A stretch of 64,000 bases of DNA from Fusobacterium sp. FSA-380-WT-3A (GCF_012843705.1 NZ_JABAFQ010000006.1:39589-103588), one strand, 5' to 3'. Shown: positions 52,601 through 60,992, counted from the stretch's first letter. Notes: generated from the sequence alone by a model not told the origin. A program made the numbers and translations.

Positions 52601-53875
52601 ATGGTAAAAGCCATTGTTGGAGCTTGTTGGGGAGATGAAGGAAAAGGGAAAATAACAGATATGTTAGCTTCTAATGCTGATATAGTTATTCGTTTTCAAG
52701 GTGGAAGTAATGCAGGACATACTATAATAAATGATTATGGTAAATTTGCTCTTCATCAAATGCCTAGTGGAGTTTTTAATGAAAATACAGTAAATATCAT
52801 AGGACCAGGAGTAGCATTTAATGTACCTTACTTTATCAAAGAAATGAATTATCTAAAAGAAAATGGAATTAAAAATCCTAAAGTTTTAATTTCTGATAGA
52901 GTTCAACTTTTAATGCCTTATCATATCTTATTAGATACATATGAAGAGGCTAGACTTGCTGATAAAAAATATGGTTCTACAAAATCAGGAATAGCTCCAT
53001 TCTATTCTGATAAATATGCTAAAACAGGAATTCAAATTTGTCATTTATTTAATGAAGAAATTTTAAGAGAAAGAATTGAAGCAGCTTGTGAAATAAAAAA
53101 TGTTTTAATTGAACATTTATATCACATGCCTAAATTAAATCCAGAAGAAATTTTTAATGAAGTTATCCAATATAGAGATTTAATTGCTCCATACATTATA
53201 AACACTACTGAATACTTAAATAAAGCTGTTAAAGATGGAAAAAATATTTTACTTGAAGGTCAATTAGGAGCTTTAAAAGACCCTGACCACGGAATATTCC
53301 CTATGACAACTTCTTCATCAACTTTAGCTGGATTTGGTTCTATTGGAGCTGGACTTCCTGCTCGCTCAATAGAAAAAGTTTATACTGTAGCTAAAGCTTA
53401 CTCATCAGCAGTAGGAGAAGGAGCTTTTGTAAGTGAGATATTTGGTGATGAAGCTCAAGAACTTCGTCTTCGTGGTGGAGATGCTGGAGAATTTGGAGCA
53501 ACTACAGGAAGACCTAGAAGAATGGGTTGGTTTGATTGTGTAGCAACTCGTTATGGATGTATGTTACAAGGAACTACAGATGTAGCTTTCACAGCTATAG
53601 ATGTATTAGGATATTTAGATGAAATTCCTGTATGTGTTGGTTATGAAATTGATGGAGAAGTAACTAAGGAATTCCCTGTTACACCTTTATTAGAAAAAGC
53701 TAAACCAGTATACAAAGTATTACCAGGATGGAAATGTGATATAAGAGGAATCTCTAAATATGAAGACTTACCTGAAAATGCTAGAAATTATGTAGAATTT
53801 ATAGAAAAAGAATTAGGATTCCCAATTACAATTGTTTCTAATGGACCAAAAAGAAATGAAATTATTTTCAGATAA
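52601..53875 (+). CDS. purA: Adenylosuccinate synthetase
   Basis: A 424-residue GTP-dependent enzyme joining IMP and aspartate. The P-loop region GACWGDEGKGKITD (residues 7-20), RFQGGSNAGHTI (about 31-42) and later motifs GSTKSGIAPFYSDKYAK-like (about 127 on) and GEFGATTGRPRRMGWFD (about 302-318) are conserved. It has its own consensus promoter after purB and a terminator immediately downstream. Confidence 0.97.
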   Translation: MVKAIVGACWGDEGKGKITDMLASNADIVIRFQGGSNAGHTIINDYGKFALHQMPSGVFNENTVNIIGPGVAFNVPYFIKEMNYLKENGIKNPKVLISDRVQLLMPYHILLDTYEEARLADKKYGSTKSGIAPFYSDKYAKTGIQICHLFNEEILRERIEAACEIKNVLIEHLYHMPKLNPEEIFNEVIQYRDLIAPYIINTTEYLNKAVKDGKNILLEGQLGALKDPDHGIFPMTTSSSTLAGFGSIGAGLPARSIEKVYTVAKAYSSAVGEGAFVSEIFGDEAQELRLRGGDAGEFGATTGRPRRMGWFDCVATRYGCMLQGTTDVAFTAIDVLGYLDEIPVCVGYEIDGEVTKEFPVTPLLEKAKPVYKVLPGWKCDIRGISKYEDLPENARNYVEFIEKELGFPITIVSNGPKRNEIIFR

Positions 53876-53877
53876 TT

Positions 53878-53905
53878 AAAAGGACACTTTAAAGTGTCCT
53901 TTTTT
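53878..53905. terminator. Bidirectional terminator after purA
   Basis: AAAAGGACAC (53878-53887) pairs with GTGTCCTTTT (53894-53903) around TTTAAA, followed by T residues; it lies between convergent purA and the DUF1653 gene. Confidence 0.9.
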
Positions 53906-53926
53906 ATTTAAGATATTTTTCAATTT

Positions 53927-54151
53927 TTATACTAATTCAAATCTATATTTTTGAGTAGCCTCAGGATATTTTACTCTATCAACTTTTGAAGCAAACATAT
54001 CATAAGGTCTTGCATATATTCCAAAATCTCCATAAAGAGCTTGGTAAATTACTAATTTTTCCTTTGTTTCTGAATGAGTGGCTATATGAAGAACCTTATA
54101 TTCTTTTCCTTTAAAATGTCTATAAATTCTATCAGTCAAAATTTCCCTCAT
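53927..54151 (-). CDS. DUF1653 domain protein
   Basis: A 74-residue cytosolic protein with the DUF1653 pattern: [20 protein letters not shown] (split near residue 20), then [21 protein letters not shown] and a C-terminal RFE. The family has no known function; members are small beta-rich stand-alone domains. It follows gltX on the same strand beyond a terminator, so it may be expressed separately or by readthrough. An AGGAGAAA site precedes the ATG. Confidence 0.85.
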   Translation of the reverse strand: MREILTDRIYRHFKGKEYKVLHIATHSETKEKLVIYQALYGDFGIYARPYDMFASKVDRVKYPEATQKYRFELV

Positions 54152-54174
54152 AAATTTCTCCTTATTTTTTAAAT

Positions 54175-54208
54175 AAAAAGGAGGTATTACATAATTTTGT
54201 AATCCTCC
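54175..54208 (-). terminator. Terminator of gltX
   Basis: On the minus strand GGAGGATTACA (54208-54198) pairs with TGTAATACCTCC (54191-54180) with one bulged base, then T5. Confidence 0.8.
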
Positions 54209-54216
54209 CTTACAAA

Positions 54217-55728
54217 TTAAATATTATATTTTTCTATCATTTTCTTCATTCTGTTAATAGTTCTAGTCTTTCCTATTATGAAGATTAAGTTGTATAAGTC
54301 AGCACCTCTAGGTTCTCCTGTTAATACAGCTCTAAGTGGCATATAAACTTTTGCTGGTCCTTCTCCAATTTCTTCTAAAGTATCTGTAAGAAGTTTTTTA
54401 GCCTCTTCTAAAGGAATATCCTCAGTTGGATAGTTTTCTATTTTTTCTAAGAATAATTTTATAGATTTTTTACCTGTTTCGTCAGCTATAGCATTGTATA
54501 ATCTTTCGATTCCTTTTCTCTCTTTTTTATCCATATCTTCTGTTAATTCAGGTAATTCATATTCATCTTTAAAATAAACAGTTGATTCATCAGCTATTTC
54601 TTTTAATGTATGAGCATGCTCTCTAAGAATTTCAACTATTCTTTCTAATGCTACCATTTCTTTATCAGAAACTTCTTCTCCAACAAATCCTTTTGCTCTA
54701 AAGAATGGAACAGTCATCTCTGTTAATTCTTTTAAATCTTTTAATCTCATATGTTGGTTGTTTATCCATCCTAATTTTACTAAGTCAAATACAGGTCCTC
54801 CAAGAGAAACATTATCTATATTAAAGTTTTCTTTAAATTCTTGAAGAGTAAATATTTCTTTTCCATCTCCAAATGAGTATGCCATAAGACCTAAGAAGTT
54901 TAATAATCCTTCTTTTAAATATCCATTATCTCTATACCAATTTAAAGAAACAGGATTTTTTCTTTTAGAAATTTTTGTTCTATCATTATTTCTTAATAGT
55001 GGCATATGAATAAATTCAGGTTGTTCCCAACCAAATGCTTTATAAAGTTGAATATGTTTAGGAGTAGAAGAAATCCATTCTTCAGCTCTTATAACTGTAG
55101 TAACTCCCATTAAGTGGTCGTCTACAACATTTGCAAGGTGATATGTTGGATATCCATCAGCTTTTAATAAAACTTGGTCATCTATTTTACTATTTTCAAA
55201 AACAATATCTCCTCTTAATCTATCATGAATAACTGTTTCTCCCTCATAAGGCATTTTTAATCTGATTACATATGGTTCTCCAGCAGCTATTCTAGCTTCA
55301 ACTTCCTCTTTAGAAAGACTTCTACAATGACCATCATATCCTGGAGCTTTTTTCATAGCTTTTTGTCTCTCTCTTAAATTGTCAAGTCTTTCTGGAGTAC
55401 AGAAACAATAATAAGCTTCACCTTTTTCTACTAATTGTTTTGCATAATCAGCATAAATTCCAAATCTTTCAGATTGTCTGTAAGGACCATAAGGACCACC
55501 TACATCTGGACCCTCTTTCCAATCTAAACCAAGCCATCTTAAACTTTCATAAATCATTTCTTCAGAACCTGGTGTATATCTATTTTGGTCAGTATCCTCT
55601 ATTCTTAGAATAAAATCTCCTCCATGTTTATAGGCAAAAGCTATATTGAACATAGCTATATAAGCTGTTCCCACATGTGGGTCTCCTGTAGGAGAAGGAG
55701 CTACTCTTGTTCTAATTCTTCTTTCCAT
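54217..55728 (-). CDS. gltX: Glutamyl-tRNA synthetase
   Basis: A 503-residue class I aminoacyl-tRNA synthetase. The HIGH-type motif is in [13 protein letters not shown] (about residues 10-22), the KMSKS-type motif is KISKRKNPV (about 253-261), and family blocks [12 protein letters not shown] and CFCTPERLD are present. Charges tRNA-Glu (and perhaps tRNA-Gln, in which case GatCAB is needed; no gatCAB here). A GGGAGGGAT site precedes the ATG. It lies 85 bp behind prfB. Confidence 0.97.
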   Translation of the reverse strand: MERRIRTRVAPSPTGDPHVGTAYIAMFNIAFAYKHGGDFILRIEDTDQNRYTPGSEEMIYESLRWLGLDWKEGPDVGGPYGPYRQSERFGIYADYAKQLVEKGEAYYCFCTPERLDNLRERQKAMKKAPGYDGHCRSLSKEEVEARIAAGEPYVIRLKMPYEGETVIHDRLRGDIVFENSKIDDQVLLKADGYPTYHLANVVDDHLMGVTTVIRAEEWISSTPKHIQLYKAFGWEQPEFIHMPLLRNNDRTKISKRKNPVSLNWYRDNGYLKEGLLNFLGLMAYSFGDGKEIFTLQEFKENFNIDNVSLGGPVFDLVKLGWINNQHMRLKDLKELTEMTVPFFRAKGFVGEEVSDKEMVALERIVEILREHAHTLKEIADESTVYFKDEYELPELTEDMDKKERKGIERLYNAIADETGKKSIKLFLEKIENYPTEDIPLEEAKKLLTDTLEEIGEGPAKVYMPLRAVLTGEPRGADLYNLIFIIGKTRTINRMKKMIEKYNI

Positions 55729-55813
55729 CTTTATCCCTCCCGATTATATTTTCATTTATACATATTGAGTTTATCATATTTTTAATAATTTTTAAAGAAA
55801 ATATTAAAAAATA

Positions 55814-56911
55814 TTATTTTTTATTCCACCTTAAATAAGCATTAATGAAGGAGTCTATATCTCCATCCATAACAGCTCTAATATTTCCTGACTCATGATT
55901 AGTACGATGGTCTTTTACCATTGTATATGGTTGAAAAACATAAGACCTTATTTGATTTCCCCAACCTATATCAGTTTGTTCTCCTTGAATTTTTTTCATT
56001 TCTTCTTCTTTTTTCTTAATCTCTAAGTCAAGTAATTTGGCTTGTAAAACTTTCATAGCTTTTTCTCTATTTAGTAATTGAGAACGCTCTTGTTGACAAG
56101 TAGTTATAATTCCTGTAGGTAAGTGAGTAATCCTTACAGCAGAATCTGTCATATTTACATGCTGACCTCCAGCTCCTCCAGCTCTATAAGTATCTATTCT
56201 TAAATCTTCTGGTCTAATGTTAATTTCTATATTATCTTCTACTTCTGGTAACACATCTACCGAAGCAAAAGATGTATGTCTCTTTTTATTAGCATCAAAC
56301 GGAGAAATTCTTACAAGCCTATGAACTCCTTTTTCACATTTTAAATATCCATAAGCAAAAGTTCCCTCTACTAATAAAGTAATAGATTTTATTCCAACTG
56401 AATCTCCAGGCATGAAATCAAGTTGACTTACTTTATACCCTTTATCACTCATCCAACGAGAATACATCCTATAAAGCATATCAACCCAATCACAAGCTTC
56501 TGTTCCTCCAGCTCCAGAGTGTATAGTTATTATAGCATTATTATTATCATATTTTCCATCTAATAAAAGTTTTGTATCAAGTATTTCTAGCTCTTTTCCT
56601 AATAAAATATGTTTTTCTTCTAATTCTTTTTCAAATTCCTCTTCTCCCATATCAATAAACTCTATTAATACTTCTTCCTCATGAAAAAGACTCTCTATCT
56701 TTTTATATTCTTCTACAAAATCTTTATTTTCATTTATTTTTTTTATAATACTTTGACTTTGATTTTTATCATTCCAAAATCCTTCTTCAAAAGTTTTCTT
56801 TTCAAGAGTAGCTATTAGATTTAATCTTTCTTCATATTTTATAGTTTTCTTTATTTCAACAATTTTTTCTTTATAAAACTGAAATTCTCTTTTTAATTCT
56901 AAAATATCCAT
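55814..56911 (-). CDS. prfB: Peptide chain release factor 2, without programmed frameshift
   Basis: A 365-residue RF2. The stop-codon recognition motif SPF occurs in RISPFDANKKRHTSF (about residues 201-215), and the catalytic GGQ in AGGAGGQHVN (about 241-250). RF2 reads UGA and UAA. The ORF is uninterrupted from ATG at 56911: in the region equivalent to the usual in-frame UGA frameshift site (about codon 25, KTIKYEERL) there is no stop codon, so the autoregulatory +1 frameshift of many bacteria is absent. The start overlaps the acpS stop by one base. Confidence 0.96.
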   Translation of the reverse strand: MDILELKREFQFYKEKIVEIKKTIKYEERLNLIATLEKKTFEEGFWNDKNQSQSIIKKINENKDFVEEYKKIESLFHEEEVLIEFIDMGEEEFEKELEEKHILLGKELEILDTKLLLDGKYDNNNAIITIHSGAGGTEACDWVDMLYRMYSRWMSDKGYKVSQLDFMPGDSVGIKSITLLVEGTFAYGYLKCEKGVHRLVRISPFDANKKRHTSFASVDVLPEVEDNIEINIRPEDLRIDTYRAGGAGGQHVNMTDSAVRITHLPTGIITTCQQERSQLLNREKAMKVLQAKLLDLEIKKKEEEMKKIQGEQTDIGWGNQIRSYVFQPYTMVKDHRTNHESGNIRAVMDGDIDSFINAYLRWNKK

Positions 56912-57288
56912 TAGTATATATCACTCCTTTTAAATGTTATAGCCACTGCTGTAGCATATTCCTTACAATGAGAAATTGAAATATTTACTGAATATTTTTT
57001 ATTAAACTCCTCTATATTATTTTTAAAAATAACATAAGGTTTTCCTAAATCATCATTTAAAACTTCAATATCTGTTAAAGAAAAATCTCTAAAACCAGTT
57101 CCTAAACTTTTTGAAATAGCTTCTTTTACAGCAAATCTTCCAGCATAAGTTTCTACTCTATTTCCTTTTATTTCAAATAATTTTATTTCATTCTCTGTAA
57201 AAACCTTTTTAATAAAATTACTATTTTTTATTGCTTTTTCTATTCTTTTTATTTCAATAATATCATTTCCAATTCCTATAAATTCCAT
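56911..57288 (-). CDS. acpS: Holo-[acyl-carrier-protein] synthase
   Basis: A 125-residue phosphopantetheinyl transferase that activates acyl carrier protein. Motif I is GIGNDIIEIKRIEKA (Asp8-type metal ligand) and motif II is GRFAVKEAISKSLGTG (about 51-66), and ISISHCKEYATAVAI is the C-terminal block. It is immediately adjacent to the TatD-type hydrolase gene (no gap) and overlaps prfB by 1 nt, so the three genes are one operon. Confidence 0.95.
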   Translation of the reverse strand: MEFIGIGNDIIEIKRIEKAIKNSNFIKKVFTENEIKLFEIKGNRVETYAGRFAVKEAISKSLGTGFRDFSLTDIEVLNDDLGKPYVIFKNNIEEFNKKYSVNISISHCKEYATAVAITFKRSDIY

Positions 57289-58047
57289 TTAATCAATCCT
57301 ATATATTTTTTTAGCATTTTCTGTTGTAATTCTTAAAACTTCTTCAAAAGGTATATTTTTTATTTCTGATATTTTTTCTAAAACATATTGAACATAAAGA
57401 GGTTCATTTCTCTTTCCTCTAAAAGGTGTAGGAGTTAAATAAGGAGAATCTGTTTCTATAACAATTCTTGATATATCTACTTTTTTTACAAACTCCACTG
57501 TTTTTTTAGAATTTTTAAAAGTTAAAACTCCTCCAATTCCAAAATAATATCCTTCAGGAATTTCTGATAAACTTTCAAAACTTCCAGGATAACAATGAAA
57601 AATCCCCTTTACATTTGGAAATTCTTTTAAAATTTCAATAGTATCAGCCATAGCATCTCTAGAATGAATTACCACAGGTAAATTTAATTCTTCAGCTAAT
57701 TTCATTTGTTTTCTAAAACCAGCCTTTTGAACCTCTTTTTCATCCTCCATCCAATAATAATCAAGACCAATTTCTCCTATAGCTACTACTTTTTTATTTT
57801 TTGATAATTCTTTCAAAGAATTTTCAGCTTCCTCACTATATTCTGAAATGGAAGTTGGATGAAATCCAATTACTGCATAAATAAAATCATGAGAATTAGA
57901 ATATTCTATACTTTTTATAGAAGATGGTAAATCAAAACCAATATTTACTACAAACTCCATTTTTTCTTCCATTTTTTTTATAAGTTCTTCTCTATCTATA
58001 TCATATCTTTCATCATCTAAATGACAATGTGTATCTACTAATTTCAT
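57289..58047 (-). CDS. TatD-family metal-dependent hydrolase
   Basis: A 252-residue TIM-barrel hydrolase. Metal ligands appear in VDTHCHLDD (residues 4-12), GEIGLDYYW (about 92-100), LPVVIHSRDA (about 124-133), FHCYPGS and ETDSPYLTP (about 198-206). Members act as 3'-5' DNases or D-aminoacyl-tRNA deacylases; the exact activity is not clear. First gene of the tatD-acpS-prfB unit. Confidence 0.93.
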   Translation of the reverse strand: MKLVDTHCHLDDERYDIDREELIKKMEEKMEFVVNIGFDLPSSIKSIEYSNSHDFIYAVIGFHPTSISEYSEEAENSLKELSKNKKVVAIGEIGLDYYWMEDEKEVQKAGFRKQMKLAEELNLPVVIHSRDAMADTIEILKEFPNVKGIFHCYPGSFESLSEIPEGYYFGIGGVLTFKNSKKTVEFVKKVDISRIVIETDSPYLTPTPFRGKRNEPLYVQYVLEKISEIKNIPFEEVLRITTENAKKIYRID

Positions 58048-58141
58048 AATATATTATCCTCTCAAAAAAATAATTAATAACAATATTTTACTCTAATTTT
58101 CTTTTAAAATCTAGTTTTTTTAAATTTTTTTAAAAAAATGC

Positions 58142-58170
58142 TTGATTTTTTTCCTAAAATATTGTATGAT
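58142..58170 (+). promoter_or_regulatory. Promoter of the leucine-rich leader transcript
   Basis: TTGATT (58142-58147), a 17-nt spacer and TATGAT (58165-58170). Predicted start near 58177, 39 nt before the short ORF. Confidence 0.75.
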
Positions 58171-58215
58171 TTTACGCAAATAAGAAATTTTAAAAATATA
58201 ATTAAGGAGGACAAA

Positions 58216-58371
58216 ATGACTGTATCATTTATGCTACTAAACCTAATGATGATTCTGATGCTACTTATGCTGTTACTAAGTAGTAAATTTTCATATGGAA
58301 AAATTATGTTAGGTTTATTCAATAGAAATTTTGTCCAAATTACTTTTAATAAAGGACTCCTATCTCTCTAA
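58216..58371 (+). CDS. 51-codon Leu/Met-rich hydrophobic ORF, candidate attenuation leader peptide
   Basis: ATG 58216 follows AAGGAGG at 7 nt. The peptide begins MTVSFMLLNLMMILMLLM and is hydrophobic over residues 5-21, then basic/aromatic (KFSYGK, FNRNF). Eleven of 14 Leu codons are CTN (CTA, CTG, CTT or CTC), whereas TTA is the usual Leu codon in this window. Segment 1 (58239-58246, AAACCTAA, covering Leu8-Leu10) pairs with segment 2 (58309-58316), segment 2 pairs with segment 3 (58403-58410), and segment 3 forms the downstream terminator stem. This is leader-peptide architecture. A small single-pass membrane protein or type I toxin is the alternative reading. Confidence 0.7.
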   Translation: MTVSFMLLNLMMILMLLMLLLSSKFSYGKIMLGLFNRNFVQITFNKGLLSL

Positions 58372-58399
58372 AATAGATAAATTAATTTTTAGAAATTTG

Positions 58400-58428
58400 A
58401 ACAACCTAACTATAGGTTGTTTTTTTTA
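58400..58428 (+). terminator. Attenuator-type terminator upstream of the ykvI-like gene
   Basis: A 9-bp perfect stem AACAACCTA/TAGGTTGTT (58400-58408 and 58413-58421) with loop ACTA is followed by T7. It lies 28 nt after the leader ORF and 120 nt before the transporter gene. Confidence 0.88.
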
Positions 58429-58453
58429 TTCAAAATTATTTTAGGAGAAGTTT

Positions 58454-58495
58454 ATGGAGAAAAAAATATATATAAAAATAAAAATTTTCCTCTAA
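58454..58495 (+). CDS. 13-codon mini-ORF between attenuator and ykvI-like gene
   Basis: TTTTAGGAG lies 6 nt ahead of ATG 58454, and the ORF MEKKIYIKIKIFL ends at TAA 58493-58495. The sequence resembles the start of the following gene (ATGGAGAAAAAAATA against ATGGAAAAAAATAATA), so it could be a partial duplication of a translation start or a second leader element. Too short to be sure it is translated. Confidence 0.35.
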   Translation: MEKKIYIKIKIFL

Positions 58496-58547
58496 AAAAA
58501 ACTTGTGTAATATTTAAATTTTTATTAAATTATGGGAGGAAAAAATT

Positions 58548-59735
58548 ATGGAAAAAAATAATATAAAAAAAGTAGGATTTTTAGGAGTATTTTCAGTTGC
58601 ATCTGTTTTATTTAGTTCTCATGCTGGTGGAGGATTTGCCACAGGAAATCAAGCTACTCAATATTTTGTTTCTACAGGAATTTGGGGAATTTTTTCAGCT
58701 ATCTTAGCTATGTTTTTATTGGCAATGACTATAAGAGAATGTATCATTATGAGAAATTCAAGAAATTTAAAAAGTTATAAAGAGTTATTTGAAACTTTAT
58801 ATCATCCTTTTGATAAGTTAGAATGGATTTTTGAAATATATTTTCATATAATGGTTGTTTGTGCTGTAGGAGCTGTTATAGCTGGGGCTGCTTCTTTAAT
58901 CTCCATCAGTAGTCACATTTCTTATGGCTTTTCTGTTATGGCAGTTGGAAGTATTTTATTTATTTTAACTATTTTTGGAGCTAAATTAGTTTCTAAAGTT
59001 TCAACTATTATGTCTATTTCTATATTAATTTCAGTATTTATTATTTTCTTTGTTGGGATAAAAGCAAGATTTTCAGAAATAACAATTATAATTTCTAATA
59101 TTTCTATTACAGAAACTGAAAATCCTATGAAGGCCATTATTAATGCCTTTACATATGCTGGTTTCCAATCTGTTGTAATTCCTACAATGATTGCTTGTGG
59201 AAAACCATTAGAAAATAAAAATGATGCTACAAAATCAATGACTATAGCTTTTATTATGAATTCAATAGCTTTAGTAATGTCTGTAGTAATGTTATTAGGT
59301 TGGGCTCCTGAATTTATAAGAGATAATCAAACGACACTACCTTCTTTATATATTTGTAAACAATTGGATATAAATATTTTATATTGGTTTTATAATATAG
59401 CTTTATTATTATGTTTAATTTCTACAGGTGTAACTACTATATATGGTTTTGTTTCTAGATTTTCAACTTTAAAAGTTATGGAAAAAATAGAAAGACCTAT
59501 AGCTCGTAGAATGATTTCTTCTATATTATGTATGGGAGTTTCTATGAGTGTTTCTATGTTTGGATTGAGTAAAATTGTTAAATATGGTTATGGATATTGT
59601 GGTTATGTTGGAATATTTGCAATAATAATTCCATTTTTAACAATAGGATACTATAAAAATAAAAAATATATGAGAGAAAGTAAAAAAGAAAAATCTAAAG
59701 TAGAAAATATATCAATAGTTTTTGGCGTTAAATAA
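58548..59735 (+). CDS. YkvI-family membrane transporter (APC superfamily-like)
   Basis: A 395-residue protein with about ten or eleven transmembrane segments. The first helix region FSSHAGGGFATGNQATQYF (about residues 22-40) has the glycine-rich unwound-helix look of LeuT-fold transporters, and the protein resembles the YkvI family of uncharacterised carriers. Its neighbours, a GldA-like 2-oxoacid/alcohol dehydrogenase and an aminotransferase, together with a Leu/Met-rich leader, suggest amino acid uptake; the substrate is an inference. GGGAGG precedes the ATG. A basic C-terminal tail follows the last helix. Confidence 0.8.
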   Translation: MEKNNIKKVGFLGVFSVASVLFSSHAGGGFATGNQATQYFVSTGIWGIFSAILAMFLLAMTIRECIIMRNSRNLKSYKELFETLYHPFDKLEWIFEIYFHIMVVCAVGAVIAGAASLISISSHISYGFSVMAVGSILFILTIFGAKLVSKVSTIMSISILISVFIIFFVGIKARFSEITIIISNISITETENPMKAIINAFTYAGFQSVVIPTMIACGKPLENKNDATKSMTIAFIMNSIALVMSVVMLLGWAPEFIRDNQTTLPSLYICKQLDINILYWFYNIALLLCLISTGVTTIYGFVSRFSTLKVMEKIERPIARRMISSILCMGVSMSVSMFGLSKIVKYGYGYCGYVGIFAIIIPFLTIGYYKNKKYMRESKKEKSKVENISIVFGVK

Positions 59736-59757
59736 TTTTACATACAGGAGGAAATTT

Positions 59758-60834
59758 ATGTCACAAAATATGTTTTTACCAAATTACACAATAGGACAAG
59801 ATGCTTATAAGGAAATCAAAAATATTTGTGAAAAATATGGAACAAAAATTGTTTTTATTGGAGGAAAAACAGCTTTAGAAAAAGCTAGTTTTTTAGTAAG
59901 AGATGCTATAAAAGAAAGTAAATTAGAAATAATTGATGAAGTTTGGTATGGTGGAGAAGCTTCTTATGAAAATGTAGAAATGTTAATGAAAAATGAAAAT
60001 ATAATAAATTCTCATATGATATTTGCTTTTGGTGGTGGAAAAGCTTGTGATACTTGTAAAGTATTAAGTGAAAAACTTGATAAACCTTTATTTACTTTTC
60101 CTACTATTGCTTCTACTTGTGCTAGTGTAACAAGTGTTTGTGCTATGTATTATCCTAATGGGGTTTATAGAGATTTATTTTTTAAAAAAGCTCCAGCTGT
60201 TCATACATTTATAAATACTCAAATAATAGCTGAAGCTCCTACAAAATATCTATGGGCTGGAATTGGAGATACTCTTGGAAAAGGATATGAACCAGAATTC
60301 TCTGCTAGAGGAAAAGAATTAGACTATCCTAATAAACTAGGAATTACTCTATCTTCTCTTTGTAAAGAACCTCTTTTTGAATATGGAGATAAAGGTTTAA
60401 AAGATTGTGAAAATAACATTAGTTCAAAAGAATTAGAAGAAACTATTTTAACTATCATAGTGACTACTGGACTTGTTTCTAATTCTCTAAAAATGTCTTA
60501 CAATAGTGGTTTAGCTCATGCTGTTTGTTATGGATTTTCAACTATAAAAGAAGTGGAGGAAAATCATTTACATGGAGAACTTGTTTCTTACGGAGTTCTT
60601 GTATTAGAAATGATGGATAAAAATTATAAAGAGTTAGATAAATTAATAAATTTCTATAAAAAAATAAATTTACCAATTTCTTATAAAAACTTTAATGTAG
60701 AAATTAAAGATATGACAAGTGTTTTTGATAAAGCTTCTTCTGTAAAAGACATTGAAGTTTCAGCTTTTTCTATCACTAAAGATATGATATATAACTCTAT
60801 AAAAGAGCTAGAAGAATATATATCAAAAAATTAA
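59758..60834 (+). CDS. GldA-like iron/zinc-containing dehydrogenase (HcxA type)
   Basis: A 358-residue member of the GldA/iron-alcohol dehydrogenase family. The NAD-binding motif is FAFGGGKACDTCKVL (about residues 90-104), followed by PTIASTCASVTSV. Metal ligands fit Asp in GIGDTLGKGYE (about 169-179), His in GLAHAVCYGFS and His in HLHGELVSYG. Family members oxidise glycerol or, as in E. coli HcxA (YbdH), reduce 2-oxo acids; HcxA lies beside a methionine aminotransferase gene, and the aminotransferase here makes that role attractive. ATG 59758 follows CAGGAGG; upstream in-frame codons overlap the transporter gene. Confidence 0.85.
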   Translation: MSQNMFLPNYTIGQDAYKEIKNICEKYGTKIVFIGGKTALEKASFLVRDAIKESKLEIIDEVWYGGEASYENVEMLMKNENIINSHMIFAFGGGKACDTCKVLSEKLDKPLFTFPTIASTCASVTSVCAMYYPNGVYRDLFFKKAPAVHTFINTQIIAEAPTKYLWAGIGDTLGKGYEPEFSARGKELDYPNKLGITLSSLCKEPLFEYGDKGLKDCENNISSKELEETILTIIVTTGLVSNSLKMSYNSGLAHAVCYGFSTIKEVEENHLHGELVSYGVLVLEMMDKNYKELDKLINFYKKINLPISYKNFNVEIKDMTSVFDKASSVKDIEVSAFSITKDMIYNSIKELEEYISKN

Positions 60835-60857
60835 CATTTAATTATATAGAATAAATC

Positions 60858-60893
60858 AAAGTCAGTAAAAAATTTATTTTTTATTGACTTTTT
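60858..60893 (+). terminator. Terminator after the GldA-like gene, overlapping the next promoter
   Basis: AAAGTCAGTAAAAAA (60858-60872) pairs with TTTTTTATTGACTTT (60877-60891) with one G-U pair and loop TTTA, then T-rich sequence. The right arm contains the -35 box of the aminotransferase promoter. Confidence 0.75.
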
Positions 60894-60913
60894 AATTTTT
60901 GTTATGATATACT
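60884..60913 (+). promoter_or_regulatory. Promoter of the aminotransferase gene
   Basis: TTGACT (60884-60889), an 18-nt spacer and TATACT (60908-60913). The transcript would start near 60920, directly before a tandem repeat. Confidence 0.75.
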
Positions 60914-60926
60914 TAGATATTCATTT

Positions 60927-60953
60927 AAGTATACACAAGTATACACAAGTATA
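60927..60953 (+). repeat. Tandem 10-bp repeat, candidate operator array
   Basis: The unit AGTATACACA occurs twice and a third AGTATA follows, at exactly 10-bp spacing, so the GTATAC palindromes face the same side of the helix. The array begins just after the predicted transcription start of the aminotransferase gene, as expected for cooperative repressor binding. Confidence 0.7.
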
Positions 60954-60992
60954 TTGTTAAAAATTTTTTGATATAAAGTTAGGAGGGTAATA

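Noticed and set aside
58104..58322. 72-codon minus-strand ORF opposite the Leu-rich leader
   Set aside because: No ribosome binding site, and its composition is explained by the complement of the leader ORF and AT-rich flanks.
60927..60953. CRISPR-like array at the tandem 10-bp repeat
   Set aside because: Units are directly adjacent with no spacers, only 2.6 copies, and no cas genes are present.
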